Shown here: positions 20,985 to 30,960 of the stretch, piece by piece
Numbering within the stretch: position 1 is the first letter of the stretch
Layout: every line of letters starts with the position of its first letter
Assembly: GCF_002869765.1 (NCBI RefSeq)
Contig: NZ_PNOR01000040.1
Location: forward strand, 1-33,934
From: Deinococcus planocerae
Lineage (GTDB): Bacteria; Deinococcota; Deinococci; Deinococcales; Deinococcaceae
Length of the DNA stretch: 33,934 nt
Reading direction: 5' to 3'
Notes under the pieces: model-generated
Seen by the model: the letters and a program-made list of their open reading frames with translations, nothing else
Told to the model about the DNA's origin: nothing
Databases searched by the model: none
Translations under genes and position numbers: made by a program

Positions 20985-21417
20985 GTGATTGCCGTCACCG
21001 TCCGCTTCGCGACACCCGCCGACTTCCCCGTCCTGCGCCCGATGCTGCTCGACCTGGGCTTCGTGGAGGACGGAGAGGGCCGCTTGCTCGGGTACGCCGC
21101 CGTCCACGATCTCGGCCCTCACCTGCGCTCCGGCAACTCAGGCCGCACGGCCAAACTGGACGACCTGTAGACCGTTCCCGAAGCGAGAAGGCAGGGGGTG
21201 GCCCGCGCCCTGATGCGTGCGGTGGAGGACTGGGCGCGGACCCGGCCCCTGCGCCCTGCGGTACGTCTTCTGGTACGCGAACGACTCCAGCGCCGGACCC
21301 GCCTACGAGCGGATGGGCTATTCGTCGGCAGACGCCGGACAGGAGGGCTACCGCTTCTTCGAAATCGACTTTGGCGACCCGGGCACCCGTACCCCTCACC
21401 CCCTGCGCGGCTCGTAA
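20985..21417 (+). pseudogene. Decayed GNAT acetyltransferase
   Basis: GNAT remains in two frames. A GTG start (20985) gives VRFATPADFPVLRPMLLDLG, then skips about 25 residues expected before RLLGYAAVHDLGPHLRSGN, and stops at TAG 21168-21170 in the middle of the acetyl-CoA site (DDL-stop-TVPEARRQGVARALM), where a tyrosine codon is expected. The frame resumes to about 21255. The rest (YVFWYANDSSAGPAYERMGY, YRFFEIDF) is in the next frame and ends at TAA 21415-21417. One internal deletion, one nonsense mutation and one frameshift make function unlikely. Confidence 0.82.
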
Positions 21418-21454
21418 GCGTCTCGGCGGGTTGCCCCCCGTCCGCCCCGCCCGC

Positions 21455-21460
21455 TATCCT
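21455..21460 (+). promoter_or_regulatory. -10 box of the thrS leader
   Basis: TATCCT followed by 6 nt and an ATG (21467), the same layout as at rsmB, the BtuF-like gene and the globin fusion. The thrS message would begin at or near the leader ATG. Confidence 0.6.
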
Positions 21461-21466
21461 GCCCCC

Positions 21467-21568
21467 ATGTGCGCCCTGCCCCCTCACTCCGGTCTGGTGA
21501 GCGGTGGCATGGGCCCAAGGCGAATGCCCCACCTGCCCGGTCGAACCACGCGAACTCCCGGCGCCTGA
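21467..21568 (+). CDS. Putative thrS leader peptide with Thr-Thr-Arg-Thr
   Basis: A 33-residue frame starting 6 nt after TATCCT. It begins MCALPPHSG and ends GRTTRTPGA, with threonine codons ACC ACG CGA ACT at 21545-21556. The TGA (21566-21568) lies inside the 5' arm of a perfect terminator hairpin. Ribosomes stalled at the Thr codons would cover the base of that arm and prevent termination, raising thrS when charged tRNA-Thr is low. This is inference; no homology is recognised. Confidence 0.45.
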   Translation: MCALPPHSGLVSGGMGPRRMPHLPGRTTRTPGA

Positions 21569-21597
21569 GAGCCTGTCTCCCCGCTCTCAGGCGTTTT
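21562..21597 (+). terminator. Attenuator-type terminator before thrS
   Basis: CGCCTGAGAGC (21562-21572) and GCTCTCAGGCG (21583-21593) form a perfect 11-bp stem with a 10-nt loop and TTTT. It lies 54 nt upstream of thrS on the coding strand and so must be bypassed for expression from the leader promoter. Confidence 0.85.
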
Positions 21598-21651
21598 GCT
21601 GGAATTGCGTCCAGACCGGGCCTCTTCATGCCCTCTCAAGGAGCCTGCCCC

Positions 21652-23601
<1,950 letters not shown>

Positions 23602-23609
23602 AGGGGATC

Positions 23610-23654
23610 AGAGGGAAGGGGGCCGTCCACGCCGGATGGTCCCTCTTCCTGTTT
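23610..23654. terminator. Probable terminator between convergent thrS and GDPD genes
   Basis: AGAGGGA (23610-23616) pairs with TCCCTCT (23640-23646). Inside, CCGTCC (23623-23628) pairs with GGATGG (23634-23639). T-rich sequence (TCCTGTTT) follows on the thrS side. Confidence 0.45.
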
Positions 23655-23656
23655 CG

Positions 23657-24538
23657 CTACGACCCGGCCCGTCCCTCCTCGGCCAGCACCGCCTTCAACA
23701 GGTCGGGCCGGTCTGTGATGATGCCGTCCACGCCCATGCGGACGAGGCGGCGCATCTCCTCCGGGTCGTTGATCGTCCAGACCTGCACGGCCACGCCCCG
23801 GCGGTGCATCGCGCGCACGAGACCGGGGGTGACGACCTCGATGCCGCCCGCCCGCACGGGCACCTGGGCCACGCGACCGGGCAGAGGAGCCAGCCGCGCG
23901 AGGCCGACCTTGCCCAGCAGCACCAGGGGCCGCAATTCGCGCTCGGTCATGCTCGTGACGACCTCGGGGCACTCGCGCCGGAACTCACCCAGTGCCCGGT
24001 CGCTGAAACTCGCGGCGATCACGCGGGAGGTGGCCCCGGCCTCCCGCAGCGCCCGGCAGAACGGCGCGGCGAGGCTCGGCGTCTCCTGCTTGAGTTCGAT
24101 GATCAGGGGCGTGTTCGGAAACTCGGTCAGCACTTCCGAGAGCTGGGCCACCCGCACGCCCTGTCCGCGGTAGGGGTAGGGAAAGGGAAACGGCGGCCCA
24201 CCCGTTCCGTTGAACGTGTACCCGGCGTCTGCCGCGAGCACCTGGCTCAGCGTCATCTCCGCGATCCGGCCCCGCGTGTCCGTCAACCGGTCGAGGGTGG
24301 GGTCGTGCGACAACACGAGCACGCCGTCGCGGGTGGCGTGCATGTCCATTTCCAGCATGTCCACGCCCAGCCGAGCGGCGTTCCGGTAGGCCAGCAGCGT
24401 GTTGCTGGGCCACAGCGCCTCGCCCCCCTGGTGCGCGATGTTCAGCGTGCGGCCCTGGATGAAGGGGTTGGGAGGGAGTCCGGCGGACCGGCACCCGCCC
24501 AGCAGCAGGGCCAACGCGACGAGCAGGAGGGGTCTCAC
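23657..24538 (-). CDS. Lipoprotein glycerophosphodiester phosphodiesterase
   Basis: 293 residues, envelope-anchored enzyme of the GDPD family, which hydrolyses glycerophosphodiesters to glycerol-3-phosphate and an alcohol. Signal peptide with lipobox LLGGC (Cys 16). TIM-barrel motifs: His 36, [21 protein letters not shown] with metal ligands Glu 63 and Asp 65 and catalytic His 78, IIELKQE, and the C-terminal [12 protein letters not shown] and [11 protein letters not shown]. The first motif reads HQGG instead of the usual HRG. GTG start 6 nt after TAGATT (24545-24550). It could recover phosphate from lipids, in keeping with the nearby Pst system, though no regulatory link is seen. Confidence 0.93.
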   Translation of the reverse strand: MRPLLLVALALLLGGCRSAGLPPNPFIQGRTLNIAHQGGEALWPSNTLLAYRNAARLGVDMLEMDMHATRDGVLVLSHDPTLDRLTDTRGRIAEMTLSQVLAADAGYTFNGTGGPPFPFPYPYRGQGVRVAQLSEVLTEFPNTPLIIELKQETPSLAAPFCRALREAGATSRVIAASFSDRALGEFRRECPEVVTSMTERELRPLVLLGKVGLARLAPLPGRVAQVPVRAGGIEVVTPGLVRAMHRRGVAVQVWTINDPEEMRRLVRMGVDGIITDRPDLLKAVLAEEGRAGS

Positions 24539-24566
24539 GGCCTCAATCTATCGGCCCGGAACAAGC

Positions 24567-24595
24567 TTTACAGCCCCGGGGGGGCGTGCTAAGAT
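24567..24595 (+). promoter_or_regulatory. Promoter of tRNA-Cys/tRNA-Val
   Basis: TTTACA (24567-24572), a 17-nt spacer and TAAGAT (24590-24595) give a near-consensus promoter about 90 nt before tRNA-Cys. It is the second stable-RNA promoter in the window with a clear -35. Confidence 0.8.
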
Positions 24596-24688
24596 TCCTT
24601 CCGCTGGCAGGAAGGTCCCTCCAGCCGCTCCACCCCACCTGCTCCACTGGGGCACAGCTCTTCCCGCCTGGCCCATCCCCTCCGGCAA

Positions 24689-24763
<75 letters not shown>

Positions 24764-24805
24764 ACCCCTCACGCCAGACGCCCCATGACAGTTCAGCCCC
24801 GGTAC

Positions 24806-24880
<75 letters not shown>

Positions 24881-24886
24881 GCAGAA

Positions 24887-24911
24887 GCGCCCCCACGGGG
24901 CGTTTTTCTTT
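24887..24911 (+). terminator. Terminator of the tRNA-Cys/Val unit
   Basis: CGCCCC (24888-24893) and GGGGCG (24897-24902) with loop CAC, followed by TTTTTCTTTT, immediately after tRNA-Val. A classic intrinsic terminator. Confidence 0.92.
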
Positions 24912-25033
24912 TGGAGCCTGCACGCGGCGCCTCCGGAGGGCTCGTTTAACGCTAGATTAAGGTGTAGTCATGCTACCCGGTGCGGTGCCTCGCCGCGCGC
25001 TCCCCACCTCGAAAGGACCCCAGGATCAGCGCC

Positions 25034-26215
25034 ATGACCAATCACGAGAAAACGTCCCGTCCCGACGGCCACGGTGCCCGCCGGGTGGAGGGCGAGCTTC
25101 ATGCGCAGGCCGACGGGTGGACGCGTGAGCCGGACCTCTTCGGCGCGGCGCCCGTCGCCTCCTTCCTGCTCGATGCCCGGGGGCGGATCCGGGAGGTCAA
25201 CGGGCGGGGCTGCGCGCTGCTGGGATTCACCCGCGAGGCCTTGGTCGGCGAGCCGCTGGGCCAGTTCGTGGACCCCGCCTCCCGGCCTCCCTTCGAGGCG
25301 CTGCTCGGGCGGGTGTTCGACGCTCCGGCCCTGCAACGCGACGAGGTGCGGGTGCTCGGGGCCGGGGGGCAGGCGCTGGACATGCTTCTGGACGCCGTGG
25401 CCCACGGGGAGGGCTGTTCCCTCGTCGCCACGGACGTGACGGCCCACCGGGAGGCGCTGCGGGTCCTTGAGAGCGGCAACGCCGACCTGAGCGGGCAGCT
25501 TCAGGAACGCACCGCCCGGGCCCGCGCCCTGAACGAGGAACTGGAGCAGGTGGTCGGCAGCTTCATCCAGCAACTCCGGGGCCCCACGGAACGGGCGATG
25601 AACGTCCTCGGCCTGCTGCGCCGCGCGCTGGGCACGCCGCCGGAGGGCGTGGGCCGGTCGCTGCTGCATATCGAGCGGGCCCTGCAACAGATCGTCGCGC
25701 TGTTCGAGTCGGTGGACCGTTACATGCAGGCGCGGGGACTGCGCGCGCGCCTGCGGCCCGTGGACCTCAACGCCGTGCTGCGCGAGGTTCTCAAGGACGT
25801 GCGGGCCCTGCTGCAAGGCCGCAGCGTCGAGATCACCCACGACCCCCTGCCGGTGGTGCAGGGCGACAGCCAGGCGCTGACCGTGATCCTCACCGAGTAC
25901 CTCTCGAACGCCCTGAAGTTCACCCGCACCCGCGAGCAGGCCCGGCTGCACATCCTGGTCGAAGAAACCGAGGCCGCGTACCACATCGGCGTGCGGGACA
26001 ACGGGGTGGGCTTCGACCCGCGCGGGCAGGAACGGCTTTTCCGGCTCTTCGGGCGCCAGCATTCGTCGAGCCTGTACGAGGGCTCGGGGCTGGGGCTGGC
26101 GGTGATCCGGCGCACCTGCGAGCGCTTCGGGGGCCGGGCGTGGGGCGAGGGCCAGCCCGGCGAGGGGGCGACTTTCTGGTTCGCGTGGCCCAAGCGGCCC
26201 GTCGTGCTGGAGTAG
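25034..26215 (+). CDS. PAS sensor histidine-kinase-like protein lacking the H-box histidine
   Basis: 393 residues, no membrane segment. PAS domain about 30-140 (LFGAAPVASFLLDARGRIRE), a coiled-coil linker (about 150-175), a helical dimerisation region, and an HATPase_c domain (about 265-390) with N-box LTEYLSNALKFT, G1 DNGVGFD, F-box LFRLFGRQH and G2 GSGLGLAVIRR. The segment matching the SHELRTP H-box reads IQQLRGP: Gln 179 replaces the phosphoacceptor histidine. The ATP site looks intact, so the protein may bind ATP or act as a partner or pseudokinase. ATG at 25034 with AGGA 8 nt upstream. No response regulator is adjacent. Confidence 0.88.
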   Translation: MTNHEKTSRPDGHGARRVEGELHAQADGWTREPDLFGAAPVASFLLDARGRIREVNGRGCALLGFTREALVGEPLGQFVDPASRPPFEALLGRVFDAPALQRDEVRVLGAGGQALDMLLDAVAHGEGCSLVATDVTAHREALRVLESGNADLSGQLQERTARARALNEELEQVVGSFIQQLRGPTERAMNVLGLLRRALGTPPEGVGRSLLHIERALQQIVALFESVDRYMQARGLRARLRPVDLNAVLREVLKDVRALLQGRSVEITHDPLPVVQGDSQALTVILTEYLSNALKFTRTREQARLHILVEETEAAYHIGVRDNGVGFDPRGQERLFRLFGRQHSSSLYEGSGLGLAVIRRTCERFGGRAWGEGQPGEGATFWFAWPKRPVVLE

Positions 26216-26219
26216 GGAC

Positions 26220-26247
26220 CCGGGGAGGGGGCGCTCCTTCCCCCCGG
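26220..26247. terminator. Hairpin between convergent kinase-like gene and small ORF
   Basis: CCGGGG (26220-26225) and CCCCGG (26242-26247) can pair across the 34-nt gap between the two stops. There is no T-run, so termination is only probable. Confidence 0.4.
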
Positions 26248-26249
26248 CT

Positions 26250-26576
26250 TCACCCCTCCCGGTCGAGCGCCTCCACCGCCCGCTCGCTCCAGGCCCGCCC
26301 GGCGTCGCCGCCCCACAGCAGCCACGCGATGTACCCGCGCGAGGGCTTGCCCGTCTCCTCCGTCTCGTCCAGGTTGTCGTGGGCGTGGCGGGGGAAGTAC
26401 TGGGCGATGTGCCGCACCTCCTCCTCGGTGACCTCGCCGCCCCGGGCCAGCCGCTCGGCCATCTCCTCGCCGACCTCGGTGCCGCCGTAGCCGTGTTCCT
26501 CCCGCAGGTGCAGGCCCTTGCGCGCGTTCTCCTGCACGTCTGCCGGAATCGTCAGGTCCGCTGCTCTTTTCGCCAT
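26250..26576 (-). CDS. Small conserved protein with phage-type VSPE/WGG-like domain
   Basis: 108 residues. I recognise the general pattern of a domain often met in phage and prophage proteins: ADVQENARKGLHLREEHGYG near the N-terminus, GGTEVGEEMAERLARGGEV, the segment VTEEEVRHIAQYFPRHAHD, and a C-terminal SRGYIAWLLWGGDAGRAWSE. No other phage gene is nearby. Function unknown. The ATG at 26574-26576 is preferred; the frame upstream is an antisense shadow of the nucleotidyltransferase gene. It converges with the histidine-kinase-like gene. Confidence 0.75.
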   Translation of the reverse strand: MAKRAADLTIPADVQENARKGLHLREEHGYGGTEVGEEMAERLARGGEVTEEEVRHIAQYFPRHAHDNLDETEETGKPSRGYIAWLLWGGDAGRAWSERAVEALDREG

Positions 26577-26648
26577 GCCCCACCCTGACGCCCGCCTCCC
26601 GCCGTGTCGGTAGCGCCTCACCCTATCGGAAGGCTTTACAGTCCGGCC

Positions 26649-27474
26649 ATGACTGGCACCGCGCTCGACGCCCTCGACCACCGCGTCCGCGAGGCGCTCA
26701 GACGCGAGCCCCGTGTCTGGCACGCCCTCGCCTACGGCAGCCGCATTCAGATGGACACCCAAGGCCTGCCCCTCTCGGACCGCTGGAGCGACCTGGAGTA
26801 CTGGGCCTTTCTGGCGCCGGGGGAGACGCTCGACCCCTTCGCCTTTCTGGAGGCGCTCGTCCCGGTCGCGCTCGCGGTCGTCAACCCCTTCGGCACCCCG
26901 AATGTGGTCCTTCCCGACCTCACGCGGGTGGAACTGCACGCCGTGCCCCGGGGGCGGCTGGAGGAAGTCGCCGGGTGGTCGAACACGGGAGACGACCCCG
27001 AGCGGATGCTCCTCAAGGACCGGGACGGTCAGTTGCGCGGGGCGCTGGCGCGGCGGGCGGCCTCCCCGCCCTTCGAGACCACCCTGCCGGGGCCGCAGGC
27101 GGAGTACGACGGGGTGCTGCACGGGCTGGTCTTCGGCTCGGCGGTACTCGCCCGGGGCGAGGAGCTGCGGGCCTGGGACGCGCTGTTCTGGGTGCGCGGC
27201 GGGCTGCTGCGGCTGGCCCGCGCGGCGCAGGGCGCTCCCCCAACCGCCCAACCCCGCGCGCCGGGCGGAGAGGGACCTCCCGGAAGGCTGGCTCCGGGCC
27301 CTGCGGGGGACGGTCTCGGACGTGCGGGCCCCGGAGGCGTACCGCCGCGCGCTGGCCCTCTCGGGCGCCCTCGCCGGGGTGCTCGCCCTCGACCCGCGGC
27401 CCCCGGTGAGGGAGGCCCTCACCCGGCGGCTGGCCTCCCTCGCCGGTCCCGGTCGCCCCGGGCCCCATCTGTGA
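26649..27474 (+). pseudogene. Frameshifted nucleotidyltransferase (aminoglycoside/lincosamide type)
   Basis: The first frame (from ATG 26649, 6 nt after TACAGT at 26637-26642) has a Pol-beta-like nucleotidyltransferase motif: Gly 30-Ser 31 in AYGSRIQMDTQG and Asp 48/Glu 50 in SDLEYWAF, then LRLARAAQGAP. Near the CCCCC run at about 27237-27241 the sense moves to the next frame, which continues RAERDLPEGWLRALRGTVSD and EAYRRALALSGALAGVLAL to TGA 27472-27474. One base too many (or two missing) explains this. It may be a real pseudogene, a phase-variable tract or a sequencing error. The original family is drug- or small-molecule-modifying nucleotidyltransferase; substrate unknown. Confidence 0.75.
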
Positions 27475-27530
27475 GACCCTGTGAATCCGCCGTGAGGGGG
27501 CGTTTCTCCACCTTTGCGCTCCTGGAGGGC

Positions 27531-27544
27531 GTGAAGGCCTTCAC
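27531..27544. promoter_or_regulatory. 14-bp palindrome upstream of TetR gene
   Basis: GTGAAGGCCTTCAC is a perfect palindrome ending 23 nt before the -10 TATGCT (27568-27573) of the downstream TetR gene, in the -35 region. This is the position expected for an autoregulatory operator. Confidence 0.5.
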
Positions 27545-27580
27545 AGCAAGTCGGGCGTTTCGGGGGGTATGCTTGAGTTT

Positions 27581-28228
27581 GTGGTCAATGATACATCTCG
27601 TCCCGCTCGCGCCCGCAGTCCCGAGGAAAAGGGCCAGCGCCGCGACGACATCCTGCGCGCCGCCGAACGGCTCTGGGCCAAGACACCCTACGCCGAGCTG
27701 AGCATGAACCAGGTGGCGCGCGAGGCCAAGCTCGCCAAGGGCACCCTCTACCTGTACTTCGACACCAAAGAGGAGATGTTCTTAGCCCTGCTGACCGGGC
27801 ACCTCCAGGGGTGGCTGGGCCACCTGACCGCGCTGCTCGACGAACGTCGCCCCGGCACGCCCGGCGAGGTGGCCGACGTGCTGATCGCCTCGGCCCAGGG
27901 GTACGGGGAGTTGCGGCGGCTGCTGATCCTGCTCGGCACGGTGCTCGGCCAGAGCGAGGGGCTCGACCTCACCCTGAACTTCGGGCGCGAGGTGCGGCGG
28001 ATGCTTCAGCCCGTCGTGGAGCGCGTGCCCCTGCCCCCCGAGGTCACCCTGCGCGTCCTGATGCACACCTACGCCCTGAGCGTCGGCTGGCAGCACGCGA
28101 CCGAGGAGAGTTTCGCCACCGACTTCGTGCGCCGCCAGCGCGACATCGCCTTCCTGGCCCCCCGCTTCGAGCCGGAATTCGGCCTCGCCCTGCGCGCCGT
28201 CGTCGAGCGGCTCGCCGCCGAAGGGTAG
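27581..28228 (+). CDS. TetR/AcrR family regulator upstream of MFS transporter
   Basis: 215 residues from GTG 27581 (219 if ATG 27569 is used). N-terminal TetR helix-turn-helix: DDILRAAERLWAKTPYAELS then MNQVAREAKLAKGTLYLYF. The C-terminal part is a helical ligand domain of no assigned subfamily. GTG is preferred because ATG 27569 lies within TATGCT (27568-27573), a -10 box 7 nt upstream of the GTG. It is followed by an MFS efflux gene in the same direction, the common layout of a drug-responsive repressor and its pump. Palindromes lie before both genes. Confidence 0.9.
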   Translation: MVNDTSRPARARSPEEKGQRRDDILRAAERLWAKTPYAELSMNQVAREAKLAKGTLYLYFDTKEEMFLALLTGHLQGWLGHLTALLDERRPGTPGEVADVLIASAQGYGELRRLLILLGTVLGQSEGLDLTLNFGREVRRMLQPVVERVPLPPEVTLRVLMHTYALSVGWQHATEESFATDFVRRQRDIAFLAPRFEPEFGLALRAVVERLAAEG

Positions 28229-28321
28229 GCCGCCGCCGAGCCCCGGGCCCGGTATCGGCATCCCTTCGTGACCGGTCACAACCGCGCTGGGTCGCGGGTT
28301 TCGCGGGCCCCGACACCGGGG

Positions 28322-28343
28322 GCGGTACTTCTATCCTTACCGC
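28322..28343. promoter_or_regulatory. GCGGTA-N10-TACCGC inverted repeat before MFS gene
   Basis: GCGGTA (28322-28327) and TACCGC (28338-28343) are exact inverted repeats with a 10-nt spacer. The same half-site recurs at the MFS start codon. Possible second operator for the TetR protein. Confidence 0.45.
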
Positions 28344-28359
28344 GCGGTCAGGGCGTTGG

Positions 28360-28380
28360 TAGACTGGCGGTATGACCGCC
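28360..28380 (+). promoter_or_regulatory. -10 and palindrome centred on the MFS start codon
   Basis: TAGACT (28360-28365) lies 6 nt before the ATG. GGCGGT (28366-28371) and ACCGCC (28375-28380) form a perfect palindrome with the ATG itself as the 3-nt centre. A protein bound here would cover both promoter and start. Confidence 0.5.
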
Positions 28381-29601
28381 GCTCCAGGCGCCCCACGCGG
28401 CCAGCCCAAGCTGATCTTGTTCCTGACCATCTTCGTCGCCATGCTCGGCCTGAGCGTGCTCTTCCCGATCATCGCGCCGCTCGGGCGGCAGCTCGGGCTG
28501 AGCGAGACGCAGGTCGGGTGGTTTTCCACGGTCTACAGCCTCGCCCAGTTCGTCTTCGCGCCGATCTGGGGCAGCCGCAGCGAGCGGGTGGGCCGCAAAC
28601 CCGTCCTGATCCTGGGCCTCGTGGGTTTTTCGCTGAGCTTCGGCCTGTTCGGGCTCTTCGCCGCGCTGGGGGTCCGGGGCGTGCTGACGGGCACCGCCCT
28701 CTTCGCCCTGCTCGTCGCGGCCCGGCTCGTCGGCGGCCTGCTCTCCAGCGCCACCCTCCCCACCGCCCAGGCGATGATGGCCGACCTGAGCTCCGAGAAA
28801 GACCGGGCCGCCGCCCTGGGCCTGATCGGCGCGGCCTTCGGGCTGGGGGTGGTGTTCGGGCCCGCCATCGGCGCGCTGCTCTCGGGATTCGGACTGACGG
28901 TGCCGATCTTCTTCAGCGCGGGGCTGGGGCTCATGACCGCGCTCGCCGCCTTCCTGACCCTGCCGGAGACGCGCCGGGCGGGGCAGGCGAGCGCCGCGAG
29001 GGGCGACCGCCGGGCGCTGCTGCGCCACCCCGGCATCCTGCTCTTCCTCGCCGTGAGTGCGCTCTACACGCTGGCGAGCGTGGGCATGGAGCAGACCATC
29101 GGCTTTTACGTGCAAGACACCCTGCGCCTCGACCCCTCGCAGACCGCGCGCACGGTCGGCCTCATGCTCGCCGTCTTCGGCTTCGTGGCCGCCGCCGTGC
29201 AGGGGGGCGCGATCCGGCCCCTGAGCCGCAGGGTCGCCCCCGGCCCCCTGATCACCCTCGGCCTCGCCATCATGGGCGCGGGCATGTTCCTGCTGCCGCT
29301 GACCTCGACCTTCTGGACGATCACCGCCGCCCTCGCCGTGATCGGGGTGGGCAGCGCCATCCTGGGCCCCAGCCTGAGCGCCGCCCTGTCCCTGAGCGTC
29401 GGCGCCGACCGTCAGGGAGCGGTCGCCGGGCTCAACAGCAGCGCCCTCGCCCTGGGCCGCATGACCGGCCCCCTGCTCGGCACGGGTCTCTACCAGAGCG
29501 CCGGGCACGCCGCCCCCTACCTCCTGAGCGGCGGCGTGCTCGCGGCCCTGCTCGTGTGGACGCTCGTGGCCCGGCCCGAGGTGCGGCGGGCGAGCGCGTA
29601 G
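28372..29601 (+). CDS. MFS transporter, DHA1-like efflux pump
   Basis: 409 residues, 12 predicted membrane segments. Major facilitator motif A is seen as [13 protein letters not shown] in the loop between helices 2 and 3. The motif C-like region [18 protein letters not shown] in helix 5 indicates a proton-driven drug antiporter (TetA/DHA1 type). The ATG at 28372 is 6 nt after TAGACT. The upstream TetR gene is its likely regulator. Substrate cannot be assigned. Confidence 0.93.
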   Translation: MTAAPGAPRGQPKLILFLTIFVAMLGLSVLFPIIAPLGRQLGLSETQVGWFSTVYSLAQFVFAPIWGSRSERVGRKPVLILGLVGFSLSFGLFGLFAALGVRGVLTGTALFALLVAARLVGGLLSSATLPTAQAMMADLSSEKDRAAALGLIGAAFGLGVVFGPAIGALLSGFGLTVPIFFSAGLGLMTALAAFLTLPETRRAGQASAARGDRRALLRHPGILLFLAVSALYTLASVGMEQTIGFYVQDTLRLDPSQTARTVGLMLAVFGFVAAAVQGGAIRPLSRRVAPGPLITLGLAIMGAGMFLLPLTSTFWTITAALAVIGVGSAILGPSLSAALSLSVGADRQGAVAGLNSSALALGRMTGPLLGTGLYQSAGHAAPYLLSGGVLAALLVWTLVARPEVRRASA

Positions 29602-29688
29602 GGAGAGCACTCAATGGTGAGGAGGGACGCCGCCTTCACTCCCCACCGCTCATCCCCCCTCTCTTCCTCCTTCCCCTATCCTGCCCCG

Positions 29689-30960
29689 GTGACCCTCCCG
29701 CCCCGCCCCACCTTCAACCCGGCCCGCGCGCTCGCCGTGCGCGTCCTGACGCGCGTGCTGGCGGGCGAGACCTTCGCGGCCCCGGCGCTCGACGCCGCGC
29801 TCGCGGACGCCCGGCTCCCGGCACGGGACGCGGGGCTCGCCACCCACGTCGTGTACGGCACGCTGCGGTACGCGCCGATGCTGGACGCGGCCCTCACCCC
29901 CCTGCTGCGGGGTGAGACGCACCCCAAGACGCGCTCGCTCCTCCTCGCCGGGAGCTTCGAGAAGCTGGTGCTGGGCACGCCCCCGCACGCGGTCGTCAGC
30001 GAGTACGTGGGGCTGGCCCGGGGCGCGCGGCTGGCTCCCTCGGGCCTCGTGAACGCCGTGCTGCGGCGGGTGGAGCGGCCCCCGGAGAGCGAGGAGACGC
30101 GCTACGCCCTGCCGGGGTGGCTGATCGGGGTCTTCCGCCGGGCCTACGGGGGGCGGGCGGACGCGGTGCTCGCCGACCTGCTCACCCCGCAGCCGCTGTG
30201 GCTGAGCCTCTCGGAGGCGGGGGTGAGGAGTCTGGAGGAGGAGGGCAGCGTGGTCGAGCCCGGCCCGGGCGGGGTCGACCGGGTGACCCTCTCGCGGCCC
30301 CTGCGGGAGACGGCGGCGTACCGGGAGGGGCAGGCGCAGCCCATCAACCCCGCCAGCCTCGCCGTGGTGGACGCGCTCGGGGAGGTGGAGGGCTCGCGGG
30401 TGCTCGACCTCGCCGGGGGGGCCGGGGTGAAGGCCGCGATGCTCGCCGCGCGCGGGGCGAGGGTGACGAGCGTGGACCTGATCGCCCGCAAGCACGACGC
30501 CGCCCGCGCGAATCTGAGGCGGCTGGGACTGAGCGCCGACTTCCTGACCCACGACCTCACCGCGCCGCTGGACGTGCCTCCCGCGCCCCTCGTGCTCCTC
30601 GACGCCCCCTGCACGGGCACGGGCACCCTGCGCTCGCACCCGGAGATCAAGCTGCGGCTGACCCCGGAGGTGGTGGGGGAGATGGCGGCGATGCAGGCGC
30701 GGATGCTCTCGAACGCGGCGGCCCTGGTCGAGCCCGGCGGCGTCCTCGTCTACAGCGTGTGCAGCGTGACCCCGCAGGAGGGGGAGGAGGTCGTGCGGGA
30801 GTTTCTCGCGGCCCATCCCGACTTCATTCCCGAACCTCTCCCCGAGCTGGACCTCCCCACCGTGCCCGCCGGGGCCGGGGTGCTGACGGTGGCGGAGGGG
30901 GGAATCGACGGCTTTTTCATCGCGCGGATGAGGAGGGGGGTGGTCGCTTCGGCTTCGTGA
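29689..30960 (+). CDS. rsmB: RsmB-like 16S rRNA (cytosine-C5) methyltransferase
   Basis: 423 residues. The N-terminal NusB-like RNA-binding domain (about 5-145, [17 protein letters not shown], then [15 protein letters not shown]) is followed by a SAM methyltransferase domain. Motif IV is [17 protein letters not shown] with Cys 308. Motif VI is [12 protein letters not shown] with Cys 358, the likely nucleophile. Motif I reads [16 protein letters not shown] where VLDLCAAPGGKT is usual. It would methylate C5 of a 16S rRNA cytosine (C967 in E. coli numbering). GTG start 6 nt after TATCCT (29677-29682). The exact rRNA site is inferred from family only. Confidence 0.9.
   Translation: MTLPPRPTFNPARALAVRVLTRVLAGETFAAPALDAALADARLPARDAGLATHVVYGTLRYAPMLDAALTPLLRGETHPKTRSLLLAGSFEKLVLGTPPHAVVSEYVGLARGARLAPSGLVNAVLRRVERPPESEETRYALPGWLIGVFRRAYGGRADAVLADLLTPQPLWLSLSEAGVRSLEEEGSVVEPGPGGVDRVTLSRPLRETAAYREGQAQPINPASLAVVDALGEVEGSRVLDLAGGAGVKAAMLAARGARVTSVDLIARKHDAARANLRRLGLSADFLTHDLTAPLDVPPAPLVLLDAPCTGTGTLRSHPEIKLRLTPEVVGEMAAMQARMLSNAAALVEPGGVLVYSVCSVTPQEGEEVVREFLAAHPDFIPEPLPELDLPTVPAGAGVLTVAEGGIDGFFIARMRRGVVASAS

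Noticed and set aside
21470..21600. T-box riboswitch upstream of thrS (GGTCGAACCACG resembles part of the T-box consensus)
   Set aside because: The key TGG that pairs with the tRNA end is TCG here, and the leader from TATCCT to the terminator is only about 140 nt, too short for stem I and the antiterminator. A leader-peptide attenuator fits better.
26577..27422. Extension of the 108-residue minus-strand protein to about 390 residues
   Set aside because: The upstream part is antisense to the nucleotidyltransferase gene and is Arg/Pro/Gly-rich without recognisable structure. The ATG at 26576 starts the conserved part.
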